From assembly GCF_902499115.1 (NCBI RefSeq), contig NZ_CABVPN010000001.1, positions 1 to 64,000 of the forward strand: a DNA stretch of 64,000 nucleotides. The letters are read 5' to 3'. Origin of the DNA: Burkholderia diffusa. Its GTDB lineage: Bacteria > Pseudomonadota > Gammaproteobacteria > Burkholderiales > Burkholderiaceae. Position numbers and translations under genes: made by a program. The notes beneath the pieces were generated by a model that was not told the DNA's origin, ran no database searches, and was given only the letters and a program-made list of their open reading frames with translations. Every line of letters begins with the position of its first letter. Within the stretch, counting starts at the first letter, position 1. Of this stretch, positions 44,322 through 53,857 are shown piece by piece.

Positions 44322-45758
44322 TTAAACGCCGGTCGTGAACCACGCATCCGTTCGCGCATACAGATCGACGAAACGCGCATGGCGTGCGGCCAGCGCGCGA
44401 TCGTCGTGCGGTGCGGCGACCGGCGACGCGGTCGGCGCCAGCGTGCGCAGCGCGTCTTCGCGCCAGTGTCCGATCGCGACGCCCGCGAGCAGCGCGGCGC
44501 CGCGCGTCGCGGCGTTCGGGCAATCGACCGCGTCGAGCGACGCGCCGAGCGCATCCGCGAGCAACTGACGCCAGCGCGGATCGACCGAGCCACCACCGGC
44601 GAGGCGCAGCGTCGTCACCGGATCGACCCGGTTCGCATCGCGAATCGCATCGAGCCCCGCGCGCAACGCGAATGCGACGCCCTCGAACGCGGCGCGCATC
44701 ATCGCGCCGCGCGTGTCGCCGAGCCCGAGACCGAGCCAGCCGCCGCGCGCGTCGGGATTCATCCACGGCGAACGCTCGCCCGTCAGGTACGGCAGGAAGC
44801 AGAGCCGCTCCGACGCCGGCCGGGCGAACGCGTCGTCGTACGCATCCGGCCAGCCCGGATAGCCGAGCCAGCCGCGCACGGCTTCGAGCGCGAGCCCGAC
44901 GTTCTGCATCGCGGCCATCGTGTAATAGCCGCCGCCCGCCGCCGTGCGATAACGATGCAGCCCGCGCCGTGCGGGCGGCAACCTGTCCGCGAGGACGACG
45001 ATCTGGCCACCGCTGCCGGTGGTCAGCAGCGCGTCGCCGGCCGCGACGAGTCCGCTGCCGAGCGCCGCGCACGCCGTATCGGCCGCCCCCGTCGCGAGCG
45101 GCACGCCGGCCGGCAGCCCGAGTGCCGCCGCCGCCGTCGCATCGAGCACACCGCAGCGCGCACCCGACGCCCGCTCAGGTGCGAACCGGTCGACGGGCAA
45201 GCCCAGCGCGTCGATCAGCGCCGAATCCCACGCGCCGTCCGGCGTCGCGAGCGCCGTCGCGCATGCATCGCTCGGATCGGCCGCGATCTCGCCGCCCAGC
45301 GCGACGCGCAGCCAGTCCTTCGGCTGCACGGCCCAGCGTGCGTCCCGCAACGCGTGCGGTTCGTGTGCGGCCAGCCAGCGCAACAGGGGGCCCGCCATGC
45401 CGGGCGCGACGGGATTCGGCGCGTCCGGCCAGTCGGCCGCGTCCGCTTCGCGCACCGCGCGCGTATCGGGCCACAACAGCGCGGGCCGCACCGGCTGCCC
45501 GGCCGCGTCGATCAGCACGACGCCATGCATCTGGCCGGAGAAGCCGATCGCCGCGACCTGCGCGCGCTCACCGGCCGGCAGCCGCGCAGCGGCGCGCACG
45601 AGCGCCTGCCACCACACGTCGGGGGCAATTTCCGCCCAGCCCGGCTGCGGCGACGACAACGCATAGGGTTGGCTCGCAACCGCGCGCTCGACGCCATCGG
45701 CATCAAGCGTGACGAGTTTGACGGAGCCGGTACCGAGGTCGATTCCGAGCAGGCGCAT
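44322..45758 (-). CDS. FGGY-family xylulokinase-like kinase (second copy)
   Basis: 478-aa FGGY carbohydrate kinase. ATP-binding start GIDLGTGSVKLVTL, substrate segment FSGQMHGVVLI, PKDWLRVALGG, GAADTACAALG, and LAGGGSVDPRWRQLLAD. The MHG motif is typical of xylulokinases. It differs considerably from the xylB product at 28553, so it is not a recent duplicate and may act on another ketose. It stands alone, upstream of the adhC remnant. ATG 45758 (MRLLGIDLG) is the clear start; the longer frame adds unrelated residues. Confidence 0.88.
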   Translation of the reverse strand: MRLLGIDLGTGSVKLVTLDADGVERAVASQPYALSSPQPGWAEIAPDVWWQALVRAAARLPAGERAQVAAIGFSGQMHGVVLIDAAGQPVRPALLWPDTRAVREADAADWPDAPNPVAPGMAGPLLRWLAAHEPHALRDARWAVQPKDWLRVALGGEIAADPSDACATALATPDGAWDSALIDALGLPVDRFAPERASGARCGVLDATAAAALGLPAGVPLATGAADTACAALGSGLVAAGDALLTTGSGGQIVVLADRLPPARRGLHRYRTAAGGGYYTMAAMQNVGLALEAVRGWLGYPGWPDAYDDAFARPASERLCFLPYLTGERSPWMNPDARGGWLGLGLGDTRGAMMRAAFEGVAFALRAGLDAIRDANRVDPVTTLRLAGGGSVDPRWRQLLADALGASLDAVDCPNAATRGAALLAGVAIGHWREDALRTLAPTASPVAAPHDDRALAARHARFVDLYARTDAWFTTGV

Positions 45759-46208
45759 GACGGGTTGGCGTATTCGAGTGAACGGATATCGATGATAGCG
45801 GGATCGCGACATGCGGCCCGACTTGCTCGGCGTTTTTGACACCCTGGCGACGTGAAAAACGCAGCCGCGCACCATCGGTTTCACCCGGCCACGCGTTACG
45901 CGCCAGAACGGCCGCCAGCGGGTTAACCCGGCGCGATTTTCCACCGGTCGTTTTTTCCACTATGCCACGGTCGCGATACACACCATAAAGCCGCCGATAT
46001 TTGACATGGCGGCATGCACTATTTTGAAGGGCTATAAAACCGGGGAACCTCACTCCCGCGGCAGTTTCCCGATGATCGACACCCTGTTTCATGCCGAAAT
46101 GGCATATCGAACCAGCAAAGAACGGAATAGAACCCAGTGCTCTTGTTGCAATGTTCCATTCCGCATAACTTCGTATCACCCCGAAAACAAGATCATGGAG
46201 TGAGACAG
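45759..46208. other. 450-bp intergenic region upstream of the purine permease
   Basis: This divergent region is noticeably more AT-rich than its surroundings from about 45,980 onward. It includes a perfect 12-bp palindrome CGGGTTAACCCG (45919-45930) and a TTGACA-like hexamer near 46003. It probably holds the permease promoter and a long leader. No gene is supported; a 65-codon frame at 46006 lacks any recognisable feature. Confidence 0.55.
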
Positions 46209-47585
46209 ATGCAATCGAACACGGTCCATCCGTGCGATGAGGTGCTGCCGACCGGCAAGCTTGTAACGCTTGGTCTGCAGCACGTCCTCGTCATGTACGC
46301 CGGCGCCGTAGCCGTGCCGCTTATCGTCGGCGGCGCGCTGAAGCTGCCGAAAGACCAGATCGCGTTCCTGATCAGCGCCGATCTGTTTTCGTGCGGCATC
46401 GCCACGCTGATCCAGACGCTCGGCCTGTGGATCTTCGGGATCCGCCTGCCCGTCATCATGGGCTGCACGTTCGCGGCCGTCGGCCCGATGATCGCGATCG
46501 GCACCAACCCCGGCCTCGGCATTCTCGACATCTTCGGCTCGACCATTGCCGCCGGCATCATCGGCATCGTGCTCGCGCCGATGATCGGCAAGCTGTTGCG
46601 ATTCTTTCCGCCGGTCGTCGTCGGCACCGTGATCGCGGTGATCGGGCTGTCGCTGATGGAAGTCGGGATCAACTGGGCAGCGGGCGGCGTCGGCAACCCC
46701 GAATACGGCAGCCCCGTCTACCTCGGCCTGTCGCTGCTCGTGCTCACGCTGATCCTGCTGATCAACAAGTTCGGCCGCGGCTTCATCGCGAACATCTCGG
46801 TGCTGCTCGGCATCGTCGCCGGCTTCGTGATCGCGTTCGCGATCGGTCGCGTGAATACCGACGGCGTCGCGCACGCACCGTGGGTCGGTTTCGTGATGCC
46901 GTTCCACTTCGGCCTGCCGCATTTCGACCCGCTGTCGATCGCGACGATGGTCACGGTGATGTTCGTCACGTTCATCGAATCGACCGGCATGTTCCTCGCG
47001 GTCGGCGACATGGTCGATCGCCCGGTCAACCAGGAGCGCCTCGTGCGCGGCCTGCGCGTCGACGGCCTCGGCACGCTGATCGGCGGCATCTTCAACTCGT
47101 TTCCGCATACGTCGTTCTCGCAGAACGTCGGCCTGATCGGCGTGACGGGCGTGAAGAGCCGGTTCGTCTGCGCGACGGGCGGCGTGATCCTGGTGCTGCT
47201 CGGCCTGTTCCCGAAGATGGCGCAGGTCGTCGCATCGGTGCCGCCGTTCGTGCTCGGTGGCGCGGGTATCGTGATGTTCGGGATGGTGGCCGCGAACGGC
47301 ATCAAGGTGCTGTCGAAGGTCGACTTCGTCGACAACTCGCACAACCTGTTCATCGTCGCCGTCAGCGTCGGGATGGGCCTCGTGCCGGTCGTGTCGCCGC
47401 ACTTCTTCTCGAAGCTGCCGCCCGCGCTCGCGCCGATCCTGCACAGCGGTATCCTGCTCGCGTCCGCCACCGCCGTGATCCTGAACGTCGTGTTCAACGG
47501 CGTGAAGGCAGAGAAGGACGCACGTTGCGAGATTCGCCGCGCAGGGCACGACTTCGACGGACGCCCGGCCGACGTGCACCACTGA
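46209..47585 (+). CDS. NCS2-family purine (xanthine/uracil) permease
   Basis: 458-aa nucleobase:cation symporter-2 with about 12-14 predicted helices. Family hallmarks are LGLQHVLVMYAGAVAVPLIVG at the start, the VPVIMG-like GIRLPVIMGCTFAAVGPMI, the TFIESTGMF motif with the substrate-binding Glu, and FNSFPHTSFSQNVGLI with the second conserved polar set. The QNVGLIGVTGVKSR pattern points to xanthine or urate rather than uracil. GGAG at the ribosome-binding site precedes ATG 46209. The cytoplasmic tail is short. Confidence 0.92.
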   Translation: MQSNTVHPCDEVLPTGKLVTLGLQHVLVMYAGAVAVPLIVGGALKLPKDQIAFLISADLFSCGIATLIQTLGLWIFGIRLPVIMGCTFAAVGPMIAIGTNPGLGILDIFGSTIAAGIIGIVLAPMIGKLLRFFPPVVVGTVIAVIGLSLMEVGINWAAGGVGNPEYGSPVYLGLSLLVLTLILLINKFGRGFIANISVLLGIVAGFVIAFAIGRVNTDGVAHAPWVGFVMPFHFGLPHFDPLSIATMVTVMFVTFIESTGMFLAVGDMVDRPVNQERLVRGLRVDGLGTLIGGIFNSFPHTSFSQNVGLIGVTGVKSRFVCATGGVILVLLGLFPKMAQVVASVPPFVLGGAGIVMFGMVAANGIKVLSKVDFVDNSHNLFIVAVSVGMGLVPVVSPHFFSKLPPALAPILHSGILLASATAVILNVVFNGVKAEKDARCEIRRAGHDFDGRPADVHH

Positions 47586-47632
47586 TCGATCCGCCCCGGA
47601 TGCGCCGGAGCATGGCGCGATACGGTAGAGGA

Positions 47633-47660
47633 AAAACGCCACGGCTTGCCGTGGCGTTTT
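47633..47660 (+). terminator. Rho-independent terminator after purine permease
   Basis: AAAACGCCACGGC (47633-47645) and GCCGTGGCGTTTT (47648-47660) form a perfect hairpin with flanking A and T runs, 48 bp after the permease stop. It can work in both directions. Confidence 0.88.
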
Positions 47661-47741
47661 GCTTTGTGGCGAGTGGTTGGGCGGCGATAGCAGTGGTGCC
47701 GGTGATGACGATCCGCGGTCGCTGCAAACCAAACTGGCCGC

Positions 47742-47774
47742 AAAAAAACGCCACGGACTTTCGTCCGTGGCGTT
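47742..47774 (-). terminator. Rho-independent terminator of the RND efflux operon
   Basis: ACGCCACGGA (47748-47757) pairs with TCCGTGGCGT (47764-47773). On the minus strand the stem is followed by seven T (the A-run 47742-47748), so it ends the leftward efflux operon. Its stem core resembles that of the neighbouring permease terminator. Confidence 0.88.
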
Positions 47775-47840
47775 GTCGTATCCCGGGAACCGCGACCTCG
47801 GCGAACCGGAGCGGTCGCCCGCCCCTGCCCGCCTTCGTGC

Positions 47841-49364
47841 TTACCCGTTCGTCGCCGCTGCCGACGCAGGCGCCGGTGCGGCCGCCTTGTCGTAGTCGAC
47901 CGTTTCGTCCGGTGCGCGCGGCGTCTCGCCGGCGCGCTGGATCCAGCCGCCGCCCAATGCGCGGTAAAGCGTGACCAGGTTCGTCCAGCGTGCCAGACGC
48001 GCGCTGATCAGCGACTGCTGCGCCGAGTACAGGTCGGTCTGCGCAGTCAGCACCGACAGGTAGCTGTCGACACCATTCTTGTAGCGCAGGTCCGACAGGT
48101 CGAAGCGACGCTGCTGCGCGTGCTCGTTTCGCTCGAGCGCGGCGATCTGCTGATCGTACGTGCCGCGTGCAGCCAGCCCGTCCGACACTTCGCGGAACGC
48201 CGACTGGATCGCCTTCTCGTAGTTGGCGATCTCGATACGCTTCTGCACGTTCGCGAGGTTCAGGTTCGCGATGTTCTGCCCGCCTTCGAAGATCGGCATC
48301 GTGATCTGCGGCGCGAACGACCACGCCGCCGTGCCGGCCTTGAACAGGCCGCCGAGCGTCGGGCTGCCGGTGCCGAACGCGCCCGTCAGCGAGATACGCG
48401 GGAAGAACGCCGCGCGTGCCGCGCCGATGTTCGCGTTCGCGGCCAGGAGCGTCTGCTCGGCCTGCATCACGTCAGGACGACGCGTCAGCAGGTCGGACGG
48501 CAGACCGGCCGGCACGTCCGTCAGCAGGTTCTGCGCATCGAGCGGCATGCCCGCCGGCAGATCGTCCGGCAGCGGCTCGCCGATCAGCAGCACCAGCGCG
48601 TTCAGCGCCTGCGCACGCGCACGCGCCTGCGCCTGCTGGTTCGCGAGCGCCGTCTCGACGACCGTCTGCGCCTGACGCAGCTCGAGCTCGGAGCCCGTGC
48701 CGTTGTCGAACTGCAGCTTCGTCAGGTCGTACGACGCCTGTGCCGTCTTCAGCGTGTTCTCCGTGACCTGCAACAGGTCATCGGTGGACAGCAGCGTCAG
48801 GTACTGGTCCGCGACCTGCGACACGAGCGAGATCTCGGCAGCCTGCCGCGCATACGACGTCGACAGGTACTGCGCGAGCGCCTGGTCCTTCAGGCTCTGC
48901 ACGCGGCCGAACAGGTCGAGTTCCCACGACGCCGAAACGCCGACGTTGTAGGCGCGCGAGATATACGGCGCACCCGTCTGCGACAGGCCCTGCGGCACGC
49001 GCTGGATGCTGCCCGTGCCCGTGCCGTCGAGCGTCGGGAACAGGCCCGCGCGCGTGATCTGGTACTGCGCGCGCGCGGCCTCGATGTTCAGCACCGACAC
49101 GCGCAGGTCGCGGTTGTTCTTCAGCGCGATCTCGATCAGCCGCTGCAGGCGCGGATCGACGAAGAATTCGCGCCAGCCGATGGCGGTCGCCGCCTGGCCG
49201 TTCGCGCTGCGCGCGCCGGCAGCGCCCGGCTGCGTCGCATAGACGCCGCCGGCCGGGTACGCCTGCGCAACGGGCGCGTCGGGCCGCTTGTAATGCGGCG
49301 CCATCGTGCAGCCCGTGGCAAAGAGCGCGACCGCGATTGCAGTCAAAGCGTGTTTTTGCATCAT
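47841..49364 (-). CDS. oprM: RND efflux outer membrane lipoprotein channel (OprM/OprB type)
   Basis: 507-aa outer membrane factor of the NodT family. A lipoprotein signal peptide ends at FATGC (Cys near residue 19). Two OEP domains follow, with ASWELDLFGRV and ALNALVLLIGEPLP, and RRPDVMQAEQTLLAANANIGAARAAFFPRISLTGAFG in the second repeat. The protein forms the trimeric exit duct for the pump encoded upstream. The ATG at 49364 overlaps the pump stop by one base. A GTG at 49367 is an alternative. Confidence 0.93.
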   Translation of the reverse strand: MMQKHALTAIAVALFATGCTMAPHYKRPDAPVAQAYPAGGVYATQPGAAGARSANGQAATAIGWREFFVDPRLQRLIEIALKNNRDLRVSVLNIEAARAQYQITRAGLFPTLDGTGTGSIQRVPQGLSQTGAPYISRAYNVGVSASWELDLFGRVQSLKDQALAQYLSTSYARQAAEISLVSQVADQYLTLLSTDDLLQVTENTLKTAQASYDLTKLQFDNGTGSELELRQAQTVVETALANQQAQARARAQALNALVLLIGEPLPDDLPAGMPLDAQNLLTDVPAGLPSDLLTRRPDVMQAEQTLLAANANIGAARAAFFPRISLTGAFGTGSPTLGGLFKAGTAAWSFAPQITMPIFEGGQNIANLNLANVQKRIEIANYEKAIQSAFREVSDGLAARGTYDQQIAALERNEHAQQRRFDLSDLRYKNGVDSYLSVLTAQTDLYSAQQSLISARLARWTNLVTLYRALGGGWIQRAGETPRAPDETVDYDKAAAPAPASAAATNG

Positions 49365-52300
49365 CACTGTCCCTTGTTGCCTTCGTCGCCGTTGCCCGGC
49401 TTCTCTTCGTGGTGCGAGTGCTCCTGAGCGAGGCGCAGCGCCTGGTCGACGTCTTCCTTCTCGCCGCTGAAGATCGCGCGGATCTTCACGAAGAACATCG
49501 GGATCATGAAGATCGCGAGGAACGTCGCCGTGATCATCCCGCCGATCACGCCCGTGCCGATCGCGTGCTGGCTCGCCGAACCCGCGCCGTTGCTGATCGC
49601 GAGCGGCATCACGCCGAGAATGAACGCGAGCGACGTCATCAGGATCGGACGCAGCCGCAGGCGCGCTGCTTCCAGCGCGGCCTCGATCGGCCCCATCTTC
49701 TCCGTCATCTGCAGTTCGCGCGCGAATTCCACGATCAGGATCGCGTTCTTCGCGGACAAGCCCACGGTGGTCAGCAGGCCAACCTGGAAGAACACGTCGT
49801 TCTCAAGGCCGCGCATCGTCGCCGCGAGCAGTGCACCGATCACGCCGAGCGGCACCACCATGATCACCGAGAACGGGATCGACCAGCTTTCATACAGCGC
49901 CGCGAGACACAGGAACACGACGAGGATCGAGATTGCGTACAGAATCGGCGCCTGCGAACCCGACTGGATTTCCTGGAACGACAGACCGGTCCACGAATAG
50001 CCGATACCGACCGGCAGCTTCTTCGCGAGCCCTTCCATCGCGGCCATCGCCTGGCCGGTCGACTTGCCCGGCGCGGCCTGACCCTGGATTTCCATCGCCG
50101 ACACGCCGTTGTAGCGCTCGAGCTTCGGCGAACCGTACGTCCAGTGACCGGTCGCGAACGCGCTGAACGGCACCATCCCGCCCGACCCGTTGCGCACGTA
50201 CCAGATGTTCATGTCCTCCGGCGTCATCCGGAACGGCGCGTCGGCCTGCACGTAGACCTTCTTGATCCGGCCGTCGGTGTCGAGGAAGTTGTTCACGTAC
50301 TTCGACGCCCACGCGATCGAGAACGTCTGGTCGATCGCATCCGCCGTCACGCCGAGCGCATTCGCCTTCTCGCGGTCAATGTCGACCTTGTACTGCGGCG
50401 TGTCGTTCAGGCCGTTCGGGCGCACGCCCTGCAGCGTCGGATCCTTCGAGGCCATCCCGAGAAGCTGGTTACGCGCGGCCATCAGCGCGTCGTGGCCAAG
50501 ACCGGCGTTGTCCGTCAGCTCGAAGTCGAAGCCCGCGGCCGTACCGAGTTCGGGAATCGACGGCGGGTTGAACGGGATCACGATCGCGTCCTTGTAGCCC
50601 GCGTAGCGCCCGAACATCCGGCCGATCAGCGCCTGCACCTTCTGGTTCGCATGCTGACGCTGCGAGTAGTCCTTCAGTCGCACGAACACGAGACCCGAGT
50701 TCTGGCCGCGACCCGCGAAGCTGAAGCCGTTGACCGTGAACGCCGATTCGACGATTTCCTTCTCGTCCTTCAGCAGGTAGTCGGAAATGTTCGCGAGCGT
50801 CTTCGCGGTCGTTTCCTGCGTCGAGCCCGACGGCGTCTGCACGATCACGAACATCAGGCCCTGGTCTTCATCCGGCAGGAACGACTTCGGCAGGCGCACG
50901 AACAGCAGGCCGACCGCGACGATCACGACCAGGTAGATGATGAGCCAGCGGCCCGAACGCTTGATCACGTGGTGCACGCCGACGTGGTACTTGTCGCGGC
51001 TGTTGTTGAACGTGCGGTTGAACCAGCCGAAGAAGCCCTTCTTCTCTTCGTGATGCCCTTGCGGGATCGGCTTCAGGATCGTCGCGCACAGTGCGGGCGT
51101 CAGAATCAACGCGACCAGCACCGACAGCACCATCGCCGACACGATCGTCAGCGAGAACTGACGATAGATCGCGCCGACCGAACCGCCGGAGAACGCGACC
51201 GGCACGAACACCGCCGACAGCACCAGCGCCACGCCGACGAGTGCGCCGGTGATCTGGCCCATCGCCTTGCGGGTCGCCTCCTTCGGTGACAGGCCCTCTT
51301 CCGCCATCACGCGCTCGACGTTCTCGACCACCACGATCGCATCGTCCACCAGCAGGCCGATCGCGAGCACGAGGCCGAACATCGACAGCGTGTTGATCGA
51401 GAAGCCCACGAGCGACATGATCGCGAACGTGCCGAGCAGCACCACCGGCACCGCAATCGTCGGGATGATCGTCGCCCGCAGGTTCTGCAGGAACAGATAC
51501 ATCACGAGGAACACGAGCACGATACCTTCGAGCAGCGTCTTGACCACTTCCTCGATCGACAGCTTCACGAACGGCGTCGTGTCGTACGGATACTTCACGA
51601 CGAGGCCGTGCGGGAAGAACGGTGCGAGCTCGTCGATCTTCGCGCGCACGGCCTTCGCGGTCGCGAGCGCGTTCGCGTTGGTCGCGAGCTGGATACCGAG
51701 TGCCGCGGTCGGCTGACCGTTGTACTTCGTGTCGAAGTTGTAGTTTTCGCCGCCGAGCTCGATCTTCGAGACGTCCTTCAGGCGAACCTGCGAGCCGTCC
51801 TGGTTGACCTTCAGCAGGATGTTGCCGAACTGCTCGGGCGTCTGCAGCAGCGTCGATTCGGTGATCGTCGCCTGCAGCATGGTGCCCGGCTTGGCCGGCG
51901 TGCCGCCGATCTGACCGCCCGCGATCTGCACGTTCTGCGCGGTGATCGCCGAGCTCACGTCGACCGGCGTGAGGCCGTAGTTCGTCAGGCGGGTCGGGTC
52001 GAGCCAGATCCGCATCGCGTACTGCGAGCCGAACAGCGTGACGGTGCCGACGCCGTTCAGCCGGCTGATCGGATCCTTCACGTGCGACGCCACGAAGTTC
52101 GCGAGGTCGTACTTGTTCATGCTGCCGTCTTCGGAGTTGAAGGCGAGCACCAGCAGGAAGCTGCTGCTCGACTTCGTCACCGACAGGCCGAGCTGCTGCA
52201 CGACCTGGGGCAGAACCGGCGTCGCGAGCGACAGCTTGTTCTGCACCTGGACCTGCGCGATGTCGGCGTTGGTGCCCGGCGCGAACGTCAGCGTGATCGT

Positions 52301-52564
52301 CGCGTTGCCCGAGTCGTCACTGGTCGACGACATGTACAGGAAGTTGTCGAGACCGCTCATCTGCTGCTCGATCACCTGCGTCACCGTGTCTTCCACCGTC
52401 TTCGCGGAAGCGCCCGGGTAGTTCGCGGTGATCTGGATCGATGGCGGCGCGATCGTCGGATACTGCGAGATCGGCAGCGTGAAGATCGCCGCGACCCCGG
52501 CCAGCATCAGGATGATGGCGATCACCCACGCGAAGATCGGGCGATCGATAAAAAACTTTGCCAT
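49364..52564 (-). CDS. bpeB: RND multidrug efflux transporter (BpeB/AcrB type)
   Basis: 1066-aa HAE1-family proton-driven pump with 12 predicted helices. N-terminus MAKFFIDRPIFAWVIAI, periplasmic segments ANYPGASAKTVEDTV and NKLSLATPVLPQVV, the proton-relay segment GLLVDDAIVVVENVERVM with adjacent Asp pair in helix 4, and GLSAKNAILIVEFA in the second half are classical. Length and sequence match BpeB/AmrB-class pumps of Burkholderia that export aminoglycosides, macrolides, fluoroquinolones and acyl-homoserine lactones; the real range here is not visible. Middle gene of the operon. Confidence 0.95.
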   Translation of the reverse strand: MAKFFIDRPIFAWVIAIILMLAGVAAIFTLPISQYPTIAPPSIQITANYPGASAKTVEDTVTQVIEQQMSGLDNFLYMSSTSDDSGNATITLTFAPGTNADIAQVQVQNKLSLATPVLPQVVQQLGLSVTKSSSSFLLVLAFNSEDGSMNKYDLANFVASHVKDPISRLNGVGTVTLFGSQYAMRIWLDPTRLTNYGLTPVDVSSAITAQNVQIAGGQIGGTPAKPGTMLQATITESTLLQTPEQFGNILLKVNQDGSQVRLKDVSKIELGGENYNFDTKYNGQPTAALGIQLATNANALATAKAVRAKIDELAPFFPHGLVVKYPYDTTPFVKLSIEEVVKTLLEGIVLVFLVMYLFLQNLRATIIPTIAVPVVLLGTFAIMSLVGFSINTLSMFGLVLAIGLLVDDAIVVVENVERVMAEEGLSPKEATRKAMGQITGALVGVALVLSAVFVPVAFSGGSVGAIYRQFSLTIVSAMVLSVLVALILTPALCATILKPIPQGHHEEKKGFFGWFNRTFNNSRDKYHVGVHHVIKRSGRWLIIYLVVIVAVGLLFVRLPKSFLPDEDQGLMFVIVQTPSGSTQETTAKTLANISDYLLKDEKEIVESAFTVNGFSFAGRGQNSGLVFVRLKDYSQRQHANQKVQALIGRMFGRYAGYKDAIVIPFNPPSIPELGTAAGFDFELTDNAGLGHDALMAARNQLLGMASKDPTLQGVRPNGLNDTPQYKVDIDREKANALGVTADAIDQTFSIAWASKYVNNFLDTDGRIKKVYVQADAPFRMTPEDMNIWYVRNGSGGMVPFSAFATGHWTYGSPKLERYNGVSAMEIQGQAAPGKSTGQAMAAMEGLAKKLPVGIGYSWTGLSFQEIQSGSQAPILYAISILVVFLCLAALYESWSIPFSVIMVVPLGVIGALLAATMRGLENDVFFQVGLLTTVGLSAKNAILIVEFARELQMTEKMGPIEAALEAARLRLRPILMTSLAFILGVMPLAISNGAGSASQHAIGTGVIGGMITATFLAIFMIPMFFVKIRAIFSGEKEDVDQALRLAQEHSHHEEKPGNGDEGNKGQ

Positions 52565-52579
52565 GAAACAGGCTCCCTG

Positions 52580-53857
52580 TTATTGCGCGCTCGAAGCAGC
52601 GGCGGCACTCGCCGGCGCGGCGCCCGATGCGGCGGCACCGGACGCGGCGGCGGCGCCGGAACCGGCGGCAGCCGGCGCGGCGGTGGCAGCGGCGACACCC
52701 GATGCGGCACCGGCCGCCGGGGCGAGTTGTGCCGCCACCGACTTCACGGTCGCGCCCGGACGCACCTTCTCGCCGCCCTGCACGATCACGTGGTCGCCCG
52801 CCTGCAGACCGCCTTCGACGATCCAGTCCTGGCCGCGCATGCCCGACGTCTTCAGCGTACGCGGCTCGACCTTGTTGCTCGCGTTCACCACCATCGCGAT
52901 CGCCTGGCCCTTCTGGTCATGCGTGACGCCGATCTGCGGCACCAGGAACGCATTCTCGTTCACGCCTTCCTCGATACGCGCACGCACGAACATCCCCGGC
53001 AGCAGCACGCGGCCCGGGTTCGGGAAGACCGCGCGGATCGTCACCGAGCCGGTTGCCTGGTCGACCGTCACGTCGGAAAACTGCAGCTTGCCGACTTCCG
53101 AATACGTCTTGCCGTCCTCGAGGATCAGCGACACCTTCGCCGCGCCCGGGCCGCTCGTCTTCAGGCGGCCGCTCTGCACGTCCTGGCGCAGCTTCAGGCC
53201 CTCGAGGCTCGATTGCGTGAGGTCCACGTACACGGGGTCGAGCTGCTGCACCGTCGACATCAGCGTCGCCTGGCTCGCCTGCACGTAGGCGCCCGGCGTC
53301 ACTTGCGAAATGCCGACGCGGCCCGTGATCGGCGAGACCACGTCCGTGTAGCCGAGGTTGATCTGTGCGGTATCGACCGCCGCCTTGCCGGCCGCGACGT
53401 CCGCCGCGGCCTGCCCCTGGGTGGCCACCGCGTTGTCGTAGTCCTGCTTGCTGACCGCGTTCGCGGCCACGAGCACCTTGTAGCGCGCGACCAGCGCGTT
53501 CTGCGTGACGAGGTTCGCCTGCGCCTTCGCGAGCGTCGCCTTCGCGCTGTTCAATGCCGCGATGTACGGCGCCGGATCGATCTTGTACAGACGCTGGCCA
53601 GCCTTGACGTCGGTGCCTTCGGTGAACTCACGACGCAGCACGATGCCGTCGACCCGCGCGCGGACCTGCGCGACGAGGAATGCGCTGGTGCGGCCCGGCA
53701 GTTCGCTGAAGACCGGCACGGCTTGCGGCTGGACGGTGACGACGCCGACTTCCGGCGTTTGCGGCGGCGGTGCCGATTCTTTTTTTCCGCATGCAGCCAG
53801 AAAAACCGCGGCTGCCGCGACAGTGATCAAGCGGTATGGAACCCGTTCGACGCGCAT
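52580..53857 (-). CDS. bpeA: RND efflux periplasmic adaptor (membrane fusion protein)
   Basis: 425-aa adaptor lipoprotein. Lipobox LAAC gives the mature Cys near residue 22 (FLAACGKKES). HlyD-type lipoyl and barrel domains follow with SAFLVAQVRARVDGIVLRR, an alpha-hairpin (about 100-175), and GYTDVVSPITGRVG. The last 40-50 residues are almost only Ala, Gly, Pro and Ser, a disordered tail. ATG 53857 has an AGAGG ribosome-binding site. It is the first gene of the pump operon, divergent from the TetR gene. Confidence 0.94.
   Translation of the reverse strand: MRVERVPYRLITVAAAAVFLAACGKKESAPPPQTPEVGVVTVQPQAVPVFSELPGRTSAFLVAQVRARVDGIVLRREFTEGTDVKAGQRLYKIDPAPYIAALNSAKATLAKAQANLVTQNALVARYKVLVAANAVSKQDYDNAVATQGQAAADVAAGKAAVDTAQINLGYTDVVSPITGRVGISQVTPGAYVQASQATLMSTVQQLDPVYVDLTQSSLEGLKLRQDVQSGRLKTSGPGAAKVSLILEDGKTYSEVGKLQFSDVTVDQATGSVTIRAVFPNPGRVLLPGMFVRARIEEGVNENAFLVPQIGVTHDQKGQAIAMVVNASNKVEPRTLKTSGMRGQDWIVEGGLQAGDHVIVQGGEKVRPGATVKSVAAQLAPAAGAASGVAAATAAPAAAGSGAAAASGAAASGAAPASAAAASSAQ

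Noticed and set aside
46006..46203. 65-codon small frame upstream of the purine permease
   Set aside because: No ribosome-binding site, no recognisable domain, lies in the leader region.
49337..51289. 650-codon plus-strand open frame
   Set aside because: Antisense to the RND pump gene; composition dominated by Arg and His with no domain.
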